This document shows positions 1 to 11,679 of a DNA stretch of 64,000 nucleotides, piece after piece. The stretch covers positions 62,001 through 126,000 of the forward strand of contig NZ_AQQZ01000001.1 in NCBI RefSeq assembly GCF_001205715.1, read 5' to 3'. Each line of letters begins with the position of its first letter. Within the stretch, counting starts at the first letter, position 1. Position numbers and translations under genes: made by a program. The notes beneath the pieces are model-generated. The model saw only the letters and a list, made by a program, of their open reading frames with translations, was not told the DNA's origin and made no database searches. The stretch is from Pseudaestuariivita atlantica. GTDB taxonomy: Bacteria > Pseudomonadota > Alphaproteobacteria > Rhodobacterales > Rhodobacteraceae.

Positions 1-642
1 GGTCTGCGACAGGTCCAGCAGGGACATGTCCGCCTGTTGCGCCGCGGCCAGCCGGTTTTCGGCGGTTGTGCGCACCTTTTGCAGCGTGTCGTCCACCGCC
101 CGGCACATCCCCGCAAGGAACCGCGCCGATGCGCGCAGGTCGCAGTCACTGGCCTGTCCCGCCTCCATCGCGTCGAACAGGGCGCCGATCCGCGACAACT
201 GAAACGAGGCCTCGGTCGAGAAATAGCGCACGTCCTCGAACGCGACGAGATCAGCCTGGTCCCGTTCCAGCCGGCGCACGCACAGCGCGTGGCCAAGGAT
301 CCGTTCCGCGCCGCCTGGCATGGTGACCGGGCAGACCGTCGTTTGCCACGTCAGCGTGCCGCCGGGCTTCGACAGGACCTCCTGGTAGTCGATGGGGCCG
401 CCGCGCGCGATGGCTTCGGCATAGTGGGCGTTGACCTCTTCCGCCTGCTTGTCGGGCAACAGGTCGGACACGCGCTTGCCGCGACACGCACCGAACTCCA
501 TGCCGCTTTCGCGTTCATGCGCCTCGTTCAGCCCTATCAGGTGGAATTGCCGCTGGCCGGTCTGTCGTTCTGCCACGAATACCGGGATTTTGAAGGAATC
601 GAGCTCTACGCGAAGCTCGTCAAGATCGGTTGCCTGGAACAT
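1..642 (-). CDS. PAS-domain protein, C-terminus cut by window edge
   Basis: I translated this partial gene directly from the minus strand: 214 codons are open, from an ATG at 642 to the window edge. A GGAGG ribosome binding site lies just upstream of the ATG. The first 115 or so residues have the look of a PAS sensor domain (a VFVAERQTGQ strand, an LNEAHE segment, then VSDLLP and a WQTTVCPV strand near its end). A helical stretch follows and runs to the edge, which in such proteins usually leads to an output module. No kinase or cyclase motif is inside the window, so the output is unknown. It could be a sensor histidine kinase, a GGDEF protein or a stand-alone PAS regulator. It diverges from the helicase gene to its right. 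Confidence 0.75.
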   Translation of the reverse strand, partial: MFQATDLDELRVELDSFKIPVFVAERQTGQRQFHLIGLNEAHERESGMEFGACRGKRVSDLLPDKQAEEVNAHYAEAIARGGPIDYQEVLSKPGGTLTWQTTVCPVTMPGGAERILGHALCVRRLERDQADLVAFEDVRYFSTEASFQLSRIGALFDAMEAGQASDCDLRASARFLAGMCRAVDDTLQKVRTTAENRLAAAQQADMSLLDLSQT

Positions 643-683
643 TGCTGCCTCCGGGAAATCTTCAATGGCCAGTACAATCGGAC

Positions 684-701
684 AAACCGGTTTACGAAAC
701 C
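684..701. promoter_or_regulatory. Alternating AAACC/GGTTT half-sites in a divergent promoter region
   Basis: The 195-bp gap between the PAS gene and the helicase gene contains AAACC directly abutting GGTTT, then ACG, then AAACC. This makes two overlapping inverted repeats. The position between divergent genes fits an operator, but no regulator can be named and chance is possible. Confidence 0.25.
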
Positions 702-837
702 TGAAGATCAGGCCGACCAGACGTCTTGATTTAGAGACAAATTCGAAGCGGGAGCGCAGATGGGCGGATTGGCGCGGGCAAGAACAAAACGCGATCAAAG
801 GCTTTTGTCCGGCGCGCTTCCGCCGTATGATCGCGCC

Positions 838-3192
838 ATGAGCAGTTACCACGAAGACGACGCGTTCGAGGCGGCAGCGGCCTCTCCGGGACTTGCGGCA
901 CGGGCCATGGCGGCGCGGGGCGCGCCTTACCTCGACGGGTTGAACGCCGAACAGCGGCAGGCGGTCGAACAGATCAACGGCCCGGTGCTGATGCTGGCAG
1001 GCGCCGGCACGGGCAAGACGCGGGCGCTGACGACGCGCATCGCGCATCTTCTGCACACCGGCACCGCGCACCCGAACGAAATCCTTGCCGTGACCTTCAC
1101 CAACAAGGCCGCGCGCGAGATGAAGGACCGCGTCGGCGCGATGATGGGCCACGCGGTCGAAGGGATGCCGTGGCTCGGCACCTTCCACGCGATCTGTGTC
1201 AAGCTGCTCCGCCGCCATGCCGAACTGGTGGGGCTGAAGTCGAATTTCACCATCCTCGACACCGACGACCAGATCCGCCTTCTGAAACAGCTTTTGCAGG
1301 CCTCGAACATCGACGACAAACGCTGGCCCGCCCGCGCGTTGTCCTCATTGATCGACGGCTGGAAGAACCGCGCGCTGACGCCCGACAAGGTGCCCGCCGC
1401 CGATGCCTCGGCCTTCGATCACAAGGGCGTCCAGCTTTATGCGCAGTATCAGGAGCGGCTGAAGGAGCTGAACGCCACCGATTTCGGCGACCTTCTGCTG
1501 CATGTCCTGACGATCTTCCAGGAACATGACGACGTGCTGGCACAGTACCAGCGCTGGTTCCGCTATATCCTTGTCGACGAGTACCAGGATACCAACGTCG
1601 CGCAGTACCTGTGGCTGCGGCTGCTCGCACAATCGCACAAGAATATCTGCTGCGTGGGCGACGACGACCAGTCGATCTATGGCTGGCGCGGGGCCGAGGT
1701 GGGCAACATCCTGCGGTTTGAAAAGGATTTTCCCGGCGCGCGCGTGATCCGGCTGGAGCAGAATTACCGCTCGACCCAGCATATCCTGTCGGCCGCATCG
1801 GGCGTGATCGCCGCCAACAAGGGGCGGTTGGGCAAGGAATTGTGGACCGAGGCCGAGGGCGGAGAAAAGGTCCGCCTGATCGGTCACTGGGATGGCGAGG
1901 AAGAGGCCCGCTGGATCGGCGAGGAAGTCGAGGCCATGCAAAGGGGCACGCGGGGCATGGACCCGATGAGCCTTGACGACATGGCGATCCTTGTCCGCGC
2001 GTCGCACCAGATGCGCGCGTTCGAGGACCGGTTCCTGACGATCGGTCTGCCCTACCGCGTGATCGGCGGCCCGCGCTTCTATGAACGGATGGAGATCCGC
2101 GACGCGATGGCCTATTTCCGCGTCGTCGTCTCGCCCGAGGATGACCTGGCCTTCGAACGCATCGTCAACACGCCCAAGCGCGGCCTTGGCGACAAGGCGC
2201 AGCAAAAGATCCAGTTCACCGCCCGCCAGCACGGCGTGTCCCTGACCGAAGGGGCGCAGATCCTGCTCGATGAAAAGGGGCTGGGCGGCAAGGGCGCCAA
2301 GGAATTGCAGACCCTTCTGGACGGCCTGCAGCGCTGGGGCCGGATGGCCGGCGACGGCAAGATCACCCACATGGAACTGGCCGAGATCATCCTCGACGAG
2401 AGCGGCTACACGACGATGTGGCAGAACGACAAGACGCCCGAGGCGCCGGGGCGGCTGGAAAACCTCAAGGAACTGGTCAAGGCGCTGGAGGGGTTCGAGA
2501 ACCTGACCGGGTTCCTCGAACACGTGTCGCTGGTGATGGACAATGAACAGGGCGGCGACGGCGAAAAAGTGTCGATCATGACGCTGCACGCGGCCAAGGG
2601 GCTCGAATTTCCCGCCGTGTTCCTGCCGGGGTGGGAGGACGGGCTGTTTCCCTCGCAACGCTCGATGGACGAGAACGGGGTGAAGGGCCTCGAAGAAGAA
2701 CGGCGGCTCGCTTACGTGGGCATCACGCGGGCTGAACGCGTCTGCACCATATCCTTCGCGGGCAACCGCCGCGTGTTCGGCCAATGGCAATCGGCGCTGC
2801 CGTCACGGTTCATCGACGAGTTGCCCGAAGAGCATGTGGAGGTGCTGACGCCCCCCGGCCTCTACGGTGGTGGCTATGGTGCGGCGGCCCCGCAATCGAA
2901 CCTGCACGAGGCCGCGTCCCGCGCCGATGTCTACAACTCGCCCGGCTGGCGGCGGCTGCAACAGCGGTCGTCCCAGCGGCCCGTGTCGCAACCGCAGGAA
3001 TCGCGCAACACGGTGATCGACCTCACGGCGTCGTCGTCGCACACGGTGGGCGAGCGCGTGTTCCACCAGAAATTCGGCTATGGCACGATCACCGGGATCG
3101 AGGGCGACAAACTCGACATCGCGTTTGAGAAGGCGGGCGACAAGAAGGTCGTCGCCAAGTTCGTGATGCCCGCCGACGAGATCCCGTTCTGA
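838..3192 (+). CDS. UvrD/PcrA-type ATP-dependent DNA helicase
   Basis: Superfamily 1 3'-5' DNA helicase of the UvrD/PcrA/Rep type, acting in excision repair and replication-fork maintenance. All core motifs are visible: Walker A GAGTGKT near residue 55, TFTNKAA, DEYQDTN (Walker B), GDDDQSIYGWRGA, QNYRS, TLHAAKGLEF and YVGITRA. The C-terminal 45 residues (VGERVFHQKFGYGTI onward) match the PcrA-type C-terminal domain. I chose the ATG at 838 (MSSYHEDDAF, 784 aa). A TATGAT hexamer lies only 6 nt upstream, which would suit a leaderless or very short-leader transcript. The ATG at 760 has a better ribosome binding site and would add 26 residues without obvious conservation. The family is certain; uvrD versus pcrA naming is not. 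Confidence 0.93.
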   Translation: MSSYHEDDAFEAAAASPGLAARAMAARGAPYLDGLNAEQRQAVEQINGPVLMLAGAGTGKTRALTTRIAHLLHTGTAHPNEILAVTFTNKAAREMKDRVGAMMGHAVEGMPWLGTFHAICVKLLRRHAELVGLKSNFTILDTDDQIRLLKQLLQASNIDDKRWPARALSSLIDGWKNRALTPDKVPAADASAFDHKGVQLYAQYQERLKELNATDFGDLLLHVLTIFQEHDDVLAQYQRWFRYILVDEYQDTNVAQYLWLRLLAQSHKNICCVGDDDQSIYGWRGAEVGNILRFEKDFPGARVIRLEQNYRSTQHILSAASGVIAANKGRLGKELWTEAEGGEKVRLIGHWDGEEEARWIGEEVEAMQRGTRGMDPMSLDDMAILVRASHQMRAFEDRFLTIGLPYRVIGGPRFYERMEIRDAMAYFRVVVSPEDDLAFERIVNTPKRGLGDKAQQKIQFTARQHGVSLTEGAQILLDEKGLGGKGAKELQTLLDGLQRWGRMAGDGKITHMELAEIILDESGYTTMWQNDKTPEAPGRLENLKELVKALEGFENLTGFLEHVSLVMDNEQGGDGEKVSIMTLHAAKGLEFPAVFLPGWEDGLFPSQRSMDENGVKGLEEERRLAYVGITRAERVCTISFAGNRRVFGQWQSALPSRFIDELPEEHVEVLTPPGLYGGGYGAAAPQSNLHEAASRADVYNSPGWRRLQQRSSQRPVSQPQESRNTVIDLTASSSHTVGERVFHQKFGYGTITGIEGDKLDIAFEKAGDKKVVAKFVMPADEIPF

Positions 3193-3198
3193 ACGGCG

Positions 3199-3217
3199 GC
3201 CGGGCCACTGGCCCGGC
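3199..3217. terminator. GC hairpin between convergent genes
   Basis: An 8-bp perfect stem (GCCGGGCC / GGCCCGGC) with a 3-nt loop sits in the 41-bp gap between the convergent helicase and glyA genes. There is no strong T-run on either side, so it may be a weak or Rho-assisted bidirectional terminator. Confidence 0.4.
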
Positions 3218-3233
3218 GCCGGTGTTGAAGCGC

Positions 3234-4526
3234 TCAGTCGTAGATCGGGAAGCGGTCGCACATCTGCTGCACCTCGGCGCGGACCGCGTCCTCGATGGCG
3301 GCGTTGCCGTCTTCGCCATGGGTTGCCAGCCCGTCCACCACGCGCACGATCCAGTCGGCAATCTGGCGGAATTCCGGTTCGCAGAACCCGCGTGTCGTGC
3401 CCGCCGGGCTGCCCAGCCGGATGCCGCTGGTGATCATCGGCTTCTCGGTATCGAAGGGGATGCCGTTCTTGTTGCAGGTGATATGCGCCCGGCCAAGCGC
3501 CTTTTCGGTCGCGTTGCCCTTGACGCCCTTGGGGCGCAAATCGACCAGCAACACGTGCGTGTCGGTGCCGCCCGTGACGATGTCGAGCCCGCCTTTCATC
3601 AACTGGTCGGCCATTGCCTTGGCGTTGGCGATCACCTGCTTCTGGTAGGTTTTGAAACCCGGCTCCAGCGCCTCGCCGAAGGCCACGGCCTTGGCTGCGA
3701 TCACGTGCATCAGCGGGCCGCCCTGGATGCCGGGGAAGATGGCGGAGTTGAATTTCTTCGCCAGCGCCTCGTCATTGGTGAGGATCATGCCGCCGCGCGG
3801 GCCGCGCAGGGTCTTGTGCGTGGTCGTGGTGGCGACATGGGCATGCGGGAAGGGGGAGGGGTGCTCTCCGGCGGCGACGAGGCCCGCGAAATGCGCCATG
3901 TCGACATGCAGGTAGGCGCCGACGCTGTCGGCGATCTCGCGCATCCGGGCGAAATCGATCTGGCGCGGCACGGCGCTGCCACCGGCGATGATCAGCTTGG
4001 GCTGATGCTCTAGCGCCAGCGCCTCCACCTGGTCGTAGTCGAGCCGCAGATCGTCCTTGCGCACGCCGTACTGGACCGGGTTGAACCACTTGCCCGACTG
4101 GTTGGGCCGCGCGCCGTGGGTCAGGTGCCCGCCCGCATCGAGCGACATGCCGAGGATGGTGTCACCGGGCTGCAGAAGCGCCTGGAACACGCCCTGGTTG
4201 GCCTGGCTGCCGGAATTGGGCTGGACGTTGGCGAAATCGCAGCCGAACAGGCGGCAGGCGCGTTCGATGGCAAGGTCCTCGGCCTTGTCCACGAACTGGC
4301 AGCCGCCGTAATACCGGCGCCCGGAATAGCCCTCGGCATACTTGTTGGTCATGACCGAACCCTGCGCCTGCATCACGGCGCGGGAGACGATGTTCTCGGA
4401 CGCGATCAGTTCGATCTCGTCGCGCTGGCGGCCCAGCTCCTGCTCGATCGCGCCGAACAGCTCGGTATCGGCATCGCGCAGGTCGCGGGTGAAGAACGGG
4501 TTCTTTTCGGTGTAGGCGATATTCAT
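3234..4526 (-). CDS. glyA: Serine hydroxymethyltransferase
   Basis: PLP enzyme that interconverts glycine plus 5,10-methylene-tetrahydrofolate with serine. In the serine cycle it is the step that captures the C1 unit. The family signature with the PLP lysine ([14 protein letters not shown]) and the N-terminal SENIVS and [13 protein letters not shown] motifs are present. Length is 430 aa, normal for the family. The start at 4526 ([12 protein letters not shown]) has GGAGG 7 nt upstream; an in-frame upstream extension would run into the ppc coding end and was rejected. It is the last gene of the serine-cycle operon, 19 nt after ppc. This may be the housekeeping copy or a dedicated C1 copy; other copies cannot be checked here. 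Confidence 0.95.
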   Translation of the reverse strand: MNIAYTEKNPFFTRDLRDADTELFGAIEQELGRQRDEIELIASENIVSRAVMQAQGSVMTNKYAEGYSGRRYYGGCQFVDKAEDLAIERACRLFGCDFANVQPNSGSQANQGVFQALLQPGDTILGMSLDAGGHLTHGARPNQSGKWFNPVQYGVRKDDLRLDYDQVEALALEHQPKLIIAGGSAVPRQIDFARMREIADSVGAYLHVDMAHFAGLVAAGEHPSPFPHAHVATTTTHKTLRGPRGGMILTNDEALAKKFNSAIFPGIQGGPLMHVIAAKAVAFGEALEPGFKTYQKQVIANAKAMADQLMKGGLDIVTGGTDTHVLLVDLRPKGVKGNATEKALGRAHITCNKNGIPFDTEKPMITSGIRLGSPAGTTRGFCEPEFRQIADWIVRVVDGLATHGEDGNAAIEDAVRAEVQQMCDRFPIYD

Positions 4527-4545
4527 CGGGGTCCTCCGGTAACGG

Positions 4546-7169
<2,624 letters not shown>

Positions 7170-7170
<1 letters not shown>

Positions 7171-8141
7171 CAGATCACCCGGTCGCGCGGATCGCGGCCA
7201 GAGAAGAAATCGGCGAGGTTATCGAGCACCCGGAACCCCATCGCCTCGCGCGCCTCGCGCGTGGCGCTGCCGAGATGGGGCAGCATCACGAGGTTGTCGC
7301 ATTGCATCAGGTCCGGCGCGATCCGCGGCTCGCCGTCGAACACGTCAAGTGCCGCACCACCGATCGTGTCGAACATCAGCGCCTGGGCCAGCGCCCATTC
7401 GTCGATCACCTCGCCACGGGCAGTGTTGACGAGGAAAGCGCCCGGTTTCATCAGGTCCAGCCGGGCGGCGTTGATCAGGTGCCGGTTCGCGGCACCACCG
7501 GGGCAATGCAGCGACACGAAATCGGCCTGCGGCAAGAGTTCCTCGACCGTGTCGACCTGAACGGCACCGTATTGCGCAAGGATCTCTGGCGCGACTTTCG
7601 AGCGGTTCTGCACGACGATCTTCATGCCGAAGCCGTGATGCGCGCGGCGGGCCATTTCCTGCCCGATCCGCCCGAACCCGATGATGCCCAGCGTCTTGCC
7701 ACTGACCTTGGTGCCGACAAGGTGGGTGGGACGCCAGCCGGTCCAGCGGCCTTCGCGGACCTCGCGTTCGCCTTCGCCCGCGCGGCGCGCGACCATCAGC
7801 ATCAGCGTCATGGCGATGTCGGCGGTACATTCCGACAGCACGTCCGGCGTGTTGGTCACGGTCAGGCCAAGATCGCGGGCCGAGGATTCGCAGATATGGC
7901 TGTAGCCGACGCCGTAATTGCCGATGATCTTCGCCTGCGGCTTGGCGACCTCGAACACGTCCGAGCCGAGCTTGTCGGTCACCGTCGGCAGGACCGCGTC
8001 GAAGCGTGTCATCGCGTCCCGCATCTCGGGTCCCGCCAGCGGGATGTCCGAGGTGTTGAAGGTGGCGTTGTAGGATTCGGCCAGTTGCGCCTCGACGGCG
8101 GCGGGCCAGCGGCGGGTAACAAGAACGGAGGGTTTCACCAT
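7170..8141 (-). CDS. Hydroxypyruvate/glyoxylate reductase (2-hydroxyacid dehydrogenase)
   Basis: D-isomer-specific 2-hydroxyacid dehydrogenase, 323 aa, expected to reduce hydroxypyruvate to glycerate with NAD(P)H. The Rossmann loop is GFGRIGQEMARR. The catalytic triad regions are VNTARGEVID (Arg), the following Glu in GEPR, and LPHLGSAT (His). The start at 8141 (MVKPSVLVTRRWP) lies 1 nt beyond the mtkB stop. Its position between mtkB and ppc makes hydroxypyruvate the likely substrate (hprA role), though glyoxylate or other 2-ketoacids cannot be excluded from sequence. Confidence 0.88.
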
Positions 8142-8142
8142 A

Positions 8143-9033
8143 TCAGGCAGCCTTTCCCATGACGCGCGCGACGGTTTCACCGATCACGGCGGGGTTCTCG
8201 GCGACGGTCACGCCGACATTGGACAGGATTTCGACCTTCTCGCTGGCGCTTTCGCCGAAGGCCGAGATGATGGCACCGGCATGGCCCATGGTGCGGCCCT
8301 TGGGTGCGGTCAGACCCGCGACATAGGCCACGACGGGCTTGGTCACGTGGTCGCGGATGTAATCCGCGGCCTCGGCCTCCTGCGGGCCGCCGATCTCGCC
8401 GATCATGCAGATGACAGCGGTGTCGTCGTCATTCTCGAACCGTTCGAGTATATCGCGGAAGGACGAGCCGTTGATCGGGTCGCCGCCGATGCCGACCGAG
8501 GTCGACACGCCAAGCCCCAACTCTTTCAGCTGCGCCGCGGCCTCGTACCCCAGCGTCCCTGACCGGCCGATGATGCCGACATTGCCCGGCAAATAAATAT
8601 GGCCCGGCATGATGCCCAGCAGCGCCTTGCCCGGAGAGATCGTGCCGGCGCAGTTGGGACCGGTCAGGACCATGCGGCGCTCCTTGGGATAGCGCATCAT
8701 GTACCGCTTGACCCGGATCATGTCGCCCGCGGGAATACCGTCGGTGATGCAGACGCAGTACCGGATGCCGCCATCCGCGGCCTCCATGATCGAATCCGCC
8801 GCGAAGGGGGGCGGGACGAAGACGAGGCTCGCCTCGGCCCCGGTCTTTTCCACGGCGTCCTTGACGGTGTCGAAGACGGGCACGCCCTCGACCGTCTCGC
8901 CGCCCTTGCCGGGCACGACGCCGCCGACGACATTGGTGCCGTATTCCAGCATGTCCTTGGTGTGGAACCGGGCCATGCGCCCGGTGATGCCCTGCACGAT
9001 CACCTTGGTGTCGCGGTCGAGAAGGATGCTCAT
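8143..9033 (-). CDS. mtkB: Malate thiokinase (malate-CoA ligase) alpha subunit
   Basis: SucD-like subunit of an ADP-forming acyl-CoA synthetase, 296 aa. It binds CoA (GITGR motif near residue 15) and carries the phosphohistidine in GHAGAIIS (His about 251), with the GRSGTLGYE loop near 157. Succinyl-CoA synthetase alpha is the paralogous alternative. The neighbours ppc, hydroxypyruvate reductase, the aminotransferase and mcl argue for malate as substrate, giving malyl-CoA for cleavage by Mcl. Its ATG overlaps the stop of mtkA (ATGA), so the two subunits are probably made in equal amounts. Confidence 0.88.
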   Translation of the reverse strand: MSILLDRDTKVIVQGITGRMARFHTKDMLEYGTNVVGGVVPGKGGETVEGVPVFDTVKDAVEKTGAEASLVFVPPPFAADSIMEAADGGIRYCVCITDGIPAGDMIRVKRYMMRYPKERRMVLTGPNCAGTISPGKALLGIMPGHIYLPGNVGIIGRSGTLGYEAAAQLKELGLGVSTSVGIGGDPINGSSFRDILERFENDDDTAVICMIGEIGGPQEAEAADYIRDHVTKPVVAYVAGLTAPKGRTMGHAGAIISAFGESASEKVEILSNVGVTVAENPAVIGETVARVMGKAA

Positions 9034-10229
9034 GTCACGGCCCTCATTCTGGTTGCTTGAGAGAGGTCGTTCCTCCACGCGCCCACGGCACGTTCGGCGG
9101 CCTCCATCAGGGTGTTGGCGCGGATGATCGGCAGGCCCGACTTGGCGAGGATCTTCTGCCCTTCCTCCACGTTGGTCCCGGCGAGGCGCACGATGACGGG
9201 CACGTCGACCTGCACCTCCTTCAGCGCCTGCACGACGCCCTCGGCGACCCAGTCGCAGCGGTTGATCCCGGCGAAGATGTTGACCAGCACCGCCTGCACG
9301 TTCTTGTCCGACATCACGAGGCGGAACGCCTTGGCGACGCGTTCGGGCGTGGCCCCGCCGCCTATGTCGAGGAAGTTGGCAGGCTGGCCGCCTGCCAGCA
9401 TGATCGTGTCCATCGTCGCCATGGCAAGGCCCGCGCCGTTCACGATGCAGCCGATATTGCCGTCGAGCCCGACATAGCTGAGCCCCCGGTCGGCGGCGCG
9501 GCTTTCGCGCGGGTCTTCCTGGCTCTTGTCGCGCAATTCGGCCACCTGCGGGTGACGGAAGAGCGCGTTGTCGTCGAACGTCATCTTGGCGTCGAGCGCG
9601 ATGATCCGGTCGTCGCCCGTCACCACCAGCGGGTTGATTTCGACCATCGTCGCGTCCAGCTCGGAAAAGGCGCGGTAGCAGCCCATGAGCGTGCGCACCA
9701 TCTGGCTGACAAGCCCCGCCTCGACCCCGAGGGCAAAGGCGATCTCGCGCGCCTGGAATTCCTGCAGGCCGACTGCGGGTTCCACCGTGGACCGCACGAT
9801 GCTGTCGGGTTTCTCGGCGCTGATCTCCTCGATCTCCATGCCGCCTTCGGCACTTGCGACGATCATGACGCGCTGTGACGAGCGGTCCATGACGAAGCCG
9901 AGGTAGAACTCGTGCTCGATCGGCACGGCACCCTCGACATAGACGCGGTAGATGCCCTTGCCTTCGGGGCCGGTCTGGTGGGTCACCAGCTTCTGGCCGA
10001 ACATGTCCTCGCAGGCTTTCTGGATGGCGTGGTCGTCCTCGCACATCTTGACGCCACCGGCCTTGCCGCGTCCGCCGGCATGGACCTGTGCCTTGACGAT
10101 CCAGCGGTCGCCGCCGATCTCGCGGGCGCGGTAGGCGGCCTGTTCCGGGCTGTAGGCGAGCGCGCCGGGCGGCACCTCGACCCCGAAACCGGACAGGATC
10201 TCCTTGGCCTGATATTCGTGAATGTCCAT
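9030..10229 (-). CDS. mtkA: Malate thiokinase (malate-CoA ligase) beta subunit
   Basis: SucC-like ATP-grasp subunit, 399 aa, beginning [12 protein letters not shown] as is typical of the family. The nucleotide-binding ATP-grasp fold occupies roughly residues 1-230 ([39 protein letters not shown]). The C-terminal ligase-CoA domain ([30 protein letters not shown]) follows. With mtkB it forms malyl-CoA from malate, ATP and CoA. An AGGAGG site lies about 8 nt upstream of the start, 12 nt after the aminotransferase stop. Assignment as malate rather than succinate thiokinase rests on the operon. Confidence 0.9.
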   Translation of the reverse strand: MDIHEYQAKEILSGFGVEVPPGALAYSPEQAAYRAREIGGDRWIVKAQVHAGGRGKAGGVKMCEDDHAIQKACEDMFGQKLVTHQTGPEGKGIYRVYVEGAVPIEHEFYLGFVMDRSSQRVMIVASAEGGMEIEEISAEKPDSIVRSTVEPAVGLQEFQAREIAFALGVEAGLVSQMVRTLMGCYRAFSELDATMVEINPLVVTGDDRIIALDAKMTFDDNALFRHPQVAELRDKSQEDPRESRAADRGLSYVGLDGNIGCIVNGAGLAMATMDTIMLAGGQPANFLDIGGGATPERVAKAFRLVMSDKNVQAVLVNIFAGINRCDWVAEGVVQALKEVQVDVPVIVRLAGTNVEEGQKILAKSGLPIIRANTLMEAAERAVGAWRNDLSQATRMRAVT

Positions 10230-10241
10230 GGGATGATCCTC

Positions 10242-11486
10242 CTATTCCGCGGCGATCGCGACGCCGTAGTGACGGTGCAGGACCGCGTCGACGTCTTCGT
10301 TGTTCACCTCGCCGCCAAGGTCGCGGATCGCCTGCGCAAAGCGGCGCACGATCTCTTCGATGGCGGATCGGTTCAACTGGTTGAGGATGCCGATGCGCAC
10401 CTGCACGGGCGCCGACAGCGTCGGCCAGATGCCGAAATTCTGCGCGCGGCAATGCTGCACCAGTTCCATCTCGCGGCCCGCCAGCGACGGCGGCAGGTTC
10501 AGGACTACCAGCGACGTCATGTTCGAGGTGACCTCGCATCCCATCGCCTCGACCGCCTCGCGCAGGACCGCTTCGTGCCGGGTGTAGTCGGCGGCGCGGC
10601 TGGCGACGGATTGTTCCAGCGTCAGGCGCAGCGCCTCGTGGAAGGCGGCGACGGCATAGCCCGAATGGGTGCGGTGATAGGTGCCCTTCTCGACATCCTT
10701 GCCGTCGACGATGCCCCAGTGGCGGGCTTCGAAGATCGGGTGGTTGCCGTAGGTCGACGCGCCGGTCGCCTTCAGGCTGTCGATGAAGCGGTCGGTGAAG
10801 CTGACGGGGGCGTAGGTGAGGGGCAGGCAGCAGATGCCTTTCTGCGGGCACGAGGCCCAGCCCACGACGCCCGGAAAATCGTCGATCCGGAAGTCGCCGA
10901 CGCCGAGGGAGGAGACCGCGTCGACCAGTCCCATGGCCCCGTGGGCCTCGCACGCATCCGAAAAGGCCTGCACGTCGTTGATCCGGCCCGATCCGGTTTC
11001 CCAATGCGCCATGAACGCCCATTTGGGTTTGTGTTCGGACAAGGCCGCCTCGATCACGTCGGCGGTGACCGACTGGCCGTGCGGCACCTCGATCACCGTG
11101 ACGCTGGCCGCCTGCGGGTCGAGCGAGTTGGCGGCAAGCTCTTCGGTGGTGGCTGCCTTGATGCGCAGCGTCAGCGCGTCGATGCCCGAGAAGGTGCCGT
11201 TGGTGAAGGCCACGACCTTGTCACCGGGCCGCACCGCCGCGAACATCATGTCGAGCGCGGTCCAGCCGGTGCCCGCCGCGCCGAAGGTGTGCACGTTGTC
11301 GGTGCCCCAGACCTCGCGCAGCATGTGCTTGCATTCGACCATGCCGCGCAGAACGTCGGGGGTCATGTGATCGGCCACGCCCGCCGAGGCAAACCGCTGC
11401 AACACGCGTTCGTCGGTGTTGCCGGGGCCGGGGCCGGCGGCCAGCGTGTGGGGGATTTCAAGCTGCGGGAATACGTGGACGGTCAT
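10242..11486 (-). CDS. Class V aminotransferase, probable serine-glyoxylate aminotransferase
   Basis: PLP-dependent fold-type I aminotransferase of class V, 414 aa. Features are an N-terminal LAAGPGPGNTDERVLQR, a glycine-rich FGAAGTGWTALDMM segment, the PLP-ring aspartate in VDAVSSLG (Asp about 189) and the Schiff-base lysine in CPQKGICCLPL (Lys about 216). It heads the serine-cycle operon, so it most likely transfers the amino group of serine to glyoxylate, giving hydroxypyruvate and glycine. From memory, the sequence is not very close to classical SgaA proteins, which usually have SSQKG-type active sites; alanine-glyoxylate or other specificity is possible. The promoter for the operon should lie in the 193-bp gap upstream. 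Confidence 0.82.
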   Translation of the reverse strand: MTVHVFPQLEIPHTLAAGPGPGNTDERVLQRFASAGVADHMTPDVLRGMVECKHMLREVWGTDNVHTFGAAGTGWTALDMMFAAVRPGDKVVAFTNGTFSGIDALTLRIKAATTEELAANSLDPQAASVTVIEVPHGQSVTADVIEAALSEHKPKWAFMAHWETGSGRINDVQAFSDACEAHGAMGLVDAVSSLGVGDFRIDDFPGVVGWASCPQKGICCLPLTYAPVSFTDRFIDSLKATGASTYGNHPIFEARHWGIVDGKDVEKGTYHRTHSGYAVAAFHEALRLTLEQSVASRAADYTRHEAVLREAVEAMGCEVTSNMTSLVVLNLPPSLAGREMELVQHCRAQNFGIWPTLSAPVQVRIGILNQLNRSAIEEIVRRFAQAIRDLGGEVNNEDVDAVLHRHYGVAIAAE

Positions 11487-11579
11487 GTGCTACACCCTGT
11501 GTTTAACTGGTTGCGTCGAAATGATCGCAGCTTGCCGAACCGCACAACCTCCGTTACTCCTGCTTTTGGGTATCTAAAG

Positions 11580-11599
11580 GGATGGGAAATTTCCCATCC
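11580..11599. promoter_or_regulatory. Perfect 20-bp palindrome, candidate operator
   Basis: The sequence GGATGGGAAATTTCCCATCC is its own reverse complement. It lies in the divergent promoter region between the serine-cycle operon and the LuxR-type regulator, about 93 bp from the first operon start and 80 bp from the regulator start. Perfect symmetry of this length suggests a dimeric DNA-binding protein, possibly the neighbouring regulator. Confidence 0.5.
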
Positions 11600-11625
11600 A
11601 TATTGGTAAGTATCCGGTTGTATAC

Positions 11626-11649
11626 CGTATCGATACGACCCAAATGGGT
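11626..11649. promoter_or_regulatory. Two adjacent short inverted repeats, candidate operator
   Basis: CGTATCGATACG (11626-11637, perfect palindrome) is followed at once by ACCC-AAAT-GGGT (11638-11649). Both lie in the same divergent intergenic region as the 20-bp palindrome, 30-55 bp before the response-regulator start. They could be operators or part of the regulator's own promoter. Confidence 0.35.
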
Positions 11650-11679
11650 AGTTTTTTGTGATTCAGGGCCTGTTTTCAG

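Noticed and set aside
760-837. Upstream start of the helicase gene
   Set aside because: It has a good ribosome binding site but adds residues with no conserved look; kept only as an alternative start.
9912-11609. Long plus-strand frame opposite mtkA and the aminotransferase
   Set aside because: It is antisense to two clear enzymes, His/Arg/Asp-rich from GC-skewed codons, and has no family features.
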